Shown: positions 61,029 to 64,000 of the stretch, one piece after another | Layout: each line of letters begins with the position of its first letter | Numbering within the stretch: position 1 is the first letter of the stretch | Assembly: GCA_000727475.1 (NCBI GenBank) | Contig: KL647288.1 | Coordinates: 6,847,414-6,911,413, forward strand | Source: Sarcocystis neurona | Taxonomy: Eukaryota > Apicomplexa > Conoidasida > Eucoccidiorida > Sarcocystidae | Direction of reading: 5' to 3' | Length of the DNA: 64,000 nt | The notes under the pieces: model-generated | What the model saw: the letters and a program-made list of their open reading frames with translations, nothing else | Told to the model about the DNA's origin: nothing | Databases searched by the model: none | Made by a program: the position numbers and the translations under genes

Positions 61029-62337
61029 GTGAGACGAGGAGTCGACGCAGCTAGGCGGGAAGAGTGGGAAAAGGTAGAGCGAGGGAGAGGCAAGTACCAG
61101 AAGCGCAGACACCTCGAAGAAGACACATAGTAGAGAGATCATATACAGTTTGTGGGGATAAATTACACGGAGAAAACGACGTAGATATATACACATATGT
61201 ATGTGTGTAACCAGTTATGGTATAAGAACGCTAGACGAATAGGTAAAGCAATGATTGACGGCATGGGATACTTGCTCAGTGCAGAAAATGTACGACGCCT
61301 GTGCTGAGGACTTCTTGTGGCTTCACGTATGGACTTCTGCAAAAGACTTTACTTAGAGAGAGCATATGACGTGGACAGAGAGAAAAGTGGTGTGGGCAGA
61401 GGAAGCACACACTTACCGCTCTCGGATACGAGTCGATTTCTTGTAAACTCAGTGTACAGAATTATACCTCGTCGAAGCCTGGAGGAGAACTTCAGAGCAG
61501 TATGCTCCTACCTTTGTGTTTTTTAACAGGTGTGTCTCCTGTGTCCAGTTGTGTACAATTCTTGGACGCGAGGGCACAGTGGCCCCGGGTGTGCCTCTGC
61601 GCGTCTACGTGCAGCAAGCGGTGGCTACATATCTCTTCGTACACAACCAGCTCTATTGATTAAAATCGTGAACTCGGGTTAGATTGGGAGCATCTGTTTG
61701 TCTGCGTCTTTGCATATCCAGAAGGCATCCTTGCTGTACAAGGGCCGCTTTCATGTCTCCGCCTGTCTCGCTCATGTTCTCCCTCTCTTCGTACATGGAC
61801 GCCTGCAGCTGGGCACTGCAGAAGTGGGTGTACAGGCCTCTGTGTCTTCTCACCTCTCTCCGTCTTGTTTTTCCCCATTCCGTGCTCTCCTTGCGGATGA
61901 GAATGCGCGGACGGCCCACGTGTGTACACGTGTTTGTGTGTGTAAATGGCTGCGTAGAGGTGAATACGTATACACGGACAGACATATGTAAACCGAAAGA
62001 CGAATGCGGTTTCGTAACTTGTACGACACATGTAGGTCTATCTATCTTTTTCGTCTGCTTGTTCCCACCTGGTCTCCGTTCCTTTCATGATTCTCCTGTC
62101 AAAACCAGGGTTTCCAGTTGTTTTGTTTTCCCCTTCTGCTTAGCTTTTCTCTATCTGTGCTTTTCGGCTTCAGCGTCGTCGTCAGGTGGTCCGCATTTTC
62201 ATCCGCTTTGGCTTCTCTGTTTCTTGTTTTACTGCCAGGTATCTTCGCCCTTCCGTGTCTCCATCGCATTTGTTCCCTTGTGTTTGTTTAAGACACGAGT
62301 ACGGATGTTGTCGCCCTGTCTTCTTTCAACTGACCAG
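61029..62337 (+). other. Intron of the solute-binding-protein-like gene
   Basis: A 1309-bp phase-1 intron between GTGAGA at 61029 and TTTCAACTGACCAG at 62337. Its last part is pyrimidine-rich. Open frames inside it (for example 61684-62300) have no family similarity. Confidence 0.5.
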
Positions 62338-62661
62338 GATTTTTCCCCGACTACCTGCGCGCCATCGCTGACACGATCGAGAAGCAGTACAATGCGCCGA
62401 TCCGAGTGCGCTGGCTATTTTACCCTAACGTGGAAAGCGCACAGGCGGGAGTGTTGCGGGGGGAGGCTCACATGACGGATATCTACTTTCTGCTTGCTCA
62501 TTCCACCCCCGGGGAGCCACAGCCGCTGGCGCACTTCTATAGCACTTGCCCAGTTGTCGGATCCCCGGTTCTGCTCATTGTGCGGGAATCCCCGACCGTC
62601 GGTGGATTGGAGATCACCGATCTTCCCTCTCTTAACCGAGTAATCGACCGCGCGAAAACCG
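62338..62661 (+). CDS. Solute-binding-protein family 3-like gene, exon B
   Basis: A 324-nt exon entered in phase 1, which completes Gly with the last base of exon A: G-FFPDYLRAIADTIEKQYN, APIRVRWLFYPNVESAQAGV, LRGEAHMTDIYFLLAHS, then LAHFYSTCPVVGSPVLLIV and ITDLPSLNRVIDRAKT. The order matches the periplasmic-binding-protein type II fold: GF..DL..AIA helix, strand, 'GVL.G..D' loop, 'F...P....G..L.V(R)' hinge strand and 'DL..L' turn. Bacterial homologues bind amino acids for ABC importers; related enzymes such as cyclohexadienyl dehydratase use the same fold. The typical Arg of the 'T..R' substrate motif is not evident, so binding specificity cannot be assigned. The exon ends ACCG|GTAGGA in phase 1; later exons were not found in the window. 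Confidence 0.6.
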
Positions 62662-64000
62662 GTAGGACTCGCCTGAACATAAGCCCACAAAAGGGTGTGG
62701 GAGAAAAGGAGGAAATGTGAGAGAGAAACAGGCTCAGGAGAGATAAGCTCAAAAGCGGAGGAGGAAGGAGGAGACTGCGAAAGGCGGGAAGGTGCAAGAA
62801 GACGCAGAACAGGAAAGAGCGGAGACTGAGGAACAGATCATGAAACACAATAGAAGCAGAAGAACTCAGGCGAAGAGAAAGAAAAACTGGAGAGGGACGC
62901 AGTAAGGTAACCATTACCAGGGAAAGAAGGATAATAAGAGCACAAGCTGGCGAAGGAGGAGACGAACGGAAAAAAGAAAGGCAAAGAAGCCTAAACATAA
63001 GTAGGACATGTCGCAGAAGCTGTTAAAGACGTACCAACAAAGGCTTCAGCACGAGTCTCGGCACATTCGTCAGCAGCACGTAGCAGAAAAGACCGGCGGA
63101 AAAACGTCGGAAACTGATAAGTAGCCCACTGGGAGGGAAAAGGAGGAGAAGTACGTGTTGTGTGGCACCAGCAGCAGTATAATTAGGTAAATAGCAGCAG
63201 GAACAGTCAATACATAGTGGAGCAGTGCAGCTTGGCGAACAAAAGAGGTACTAGTCACAGGAGGAGAAGTAGTACTGCGACTATCTGTTGAAGATCGCAC
63301 AACAGGAGCCGCAGAGGTAGGACCAGATGTGGGGGAAGAAGACGCAGTTGAGTTAGTAGTCGCTCATGTTGCACTAAAGGTCGTAGGCAAGAAAAAGCAG
63401 CAGCGAAAGTGATAGCATCTTAGAACAAGCAGCAGCACAATTGGTAGTAGCTGCTATTAAGTCGCACGAGAAGGAGGAGAAGAAAGACCTGTAGTAGACG
63501 CACCATAAAGGGGCAGACGAGCTGCTTACGACGAGCTCACGGAGCGGGAGAACAGGCACAGGGGCAGTAACGTGAGGAAAGGGCTGCAGTTTGAGCCGCG
63601 TAGGATTCGCGGCAGCACCAAAGCACAGAAACTGCTATTGCTCGATACAGCTTATGAGAAGGACGGTGCTTGGTGAAACTTCATCGGACGCAAGAATCAC
63701 TACGCTGCTCTTGTGTCACTATCGTTTCCATTCTCGCTTTCTACATCTCGTTGTTCGCCTACATACGTACACATTGTTGGGTAGCAGGGCATCAAGGAGG
63801 CGGATACAGACGTACTGGGTATACAGAAAGGTGATGCGCACGATGAAACATGATTACATCCCACCGTCTCAACATGTAGGAACGAACGTGGACAATTGCG
63901 TACTTGTGAGTGTGTGTCGGCAGGAAAAAGGAACTCCACACACGTGGTAGTGTTTCTGTACATCCAACTTTACGTGATGTTGTACACACGTGTAGAAGTA
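62662..64000. other. Presumed next intron and right-edge DNA
   Basis: Starts with a purine-rich plus-strand stretch (GAAGAGGAGGAAATGTGAG-type, about 62700-63000), then mixed GCA/GTA triplet-like sequence (about 63160-63560) and ACGTA simple sequence. No continuation of the solute-binding fold could be read, so the rest of that gene probably lies beyond the window. Confidence 0.4.

Noticed and set aside
59884..61054. Plus-strand open frames of over 300 codons in the pyrimidine tract
   Set aside because: Nearly pure C/T DNA lacks stop triplets in all plus frames, so the length is expected by composition. Only the last part (from about 60865) has conserved motifs.
61684..62475. 263-codon plus-strand frame
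   Set aside because: It spans intron sequence and overlaps exon B in a different frame from the conserved solute-binding motifs.

Overview
The window looks like nuclear DNA of a coccidian apicomplexan, most likely the Eimeriidae (Eimeria or Cyclospora). The reasons are: long intron-containing genes with canonical GT/AG junctions; dense CAG/GCA triplet tracts that encode runs of Gln, Ala, Ser and Gly inside otherwise conserved proteins; and intergenic and intron DNA full of (TA)n, (CA)n and ACGTA/CATATG-type simple sequence. Genus is inference. No bacterial operons, rRNA, tRNA or CRISPR were recognised.

Five genes can be supported, three of them strongly by conserved motifs and phase-consistent splice sites. 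(1) 682-7457, minus strand: NOL6/Utp22 (Nrap family), a nucleolar small-subunit processome protein; three exons are seen and the 3' part lies beyond the left edge. (2) 13811-21331, minus strand: a PTC7-type PP2C phosphatase in three exons, with a large low-complexity insertion inside the catalytic domain and a C-terminal tail of about 700 residues. (3) 29469-43196, minus strand: a giant protein of about 3042 residues in four exons. It has a CUE-like module (resembling yeast Def1 and plant GIP1 N-terminal domains) followed by more than 2300 residues of Gln/Ala/Gly/Ser-rich, prion-like sequence. (4) 55114-55656, plus strand: a small Lys/Glu-rich protein with a hydrophobic signal or anchor segment. 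(5) 60865-62661 and onward, plus strand: a split gene whose two visible exons read as a bacterial-type family 3 solute-binding (periplasmic binding protein type II) fold, unusual for a eukaryote; it continues past the visible exons.

Between these lie long gene-poor stretches (about 7.5-13.8, 21.3-29.4, 43.2-55.1 and 55.7-60.8 kb). They contain microsatellites, a 12-bp minisatellite, a degenerate 52-bp array, decayed triplet tracts of two different types (GCA and GTA), strand-asymmetric pyrimidine or purine tracts, and possible relics of an LTR retroelement near 23.5-25.8 kb.

The genes show no shared pathway. Genes 1-3 are transcribed leftwards, with introns of 0.5-2.6 kb made of the same simple sequence as the intergenic DNA. 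Their triplet repeats read CAG, not CTG, on the sense strand, so they add polar or small residues and not Leu/Cys runs. Exon borders were assigned by eye from GT/AG signals, phase and family similarity.
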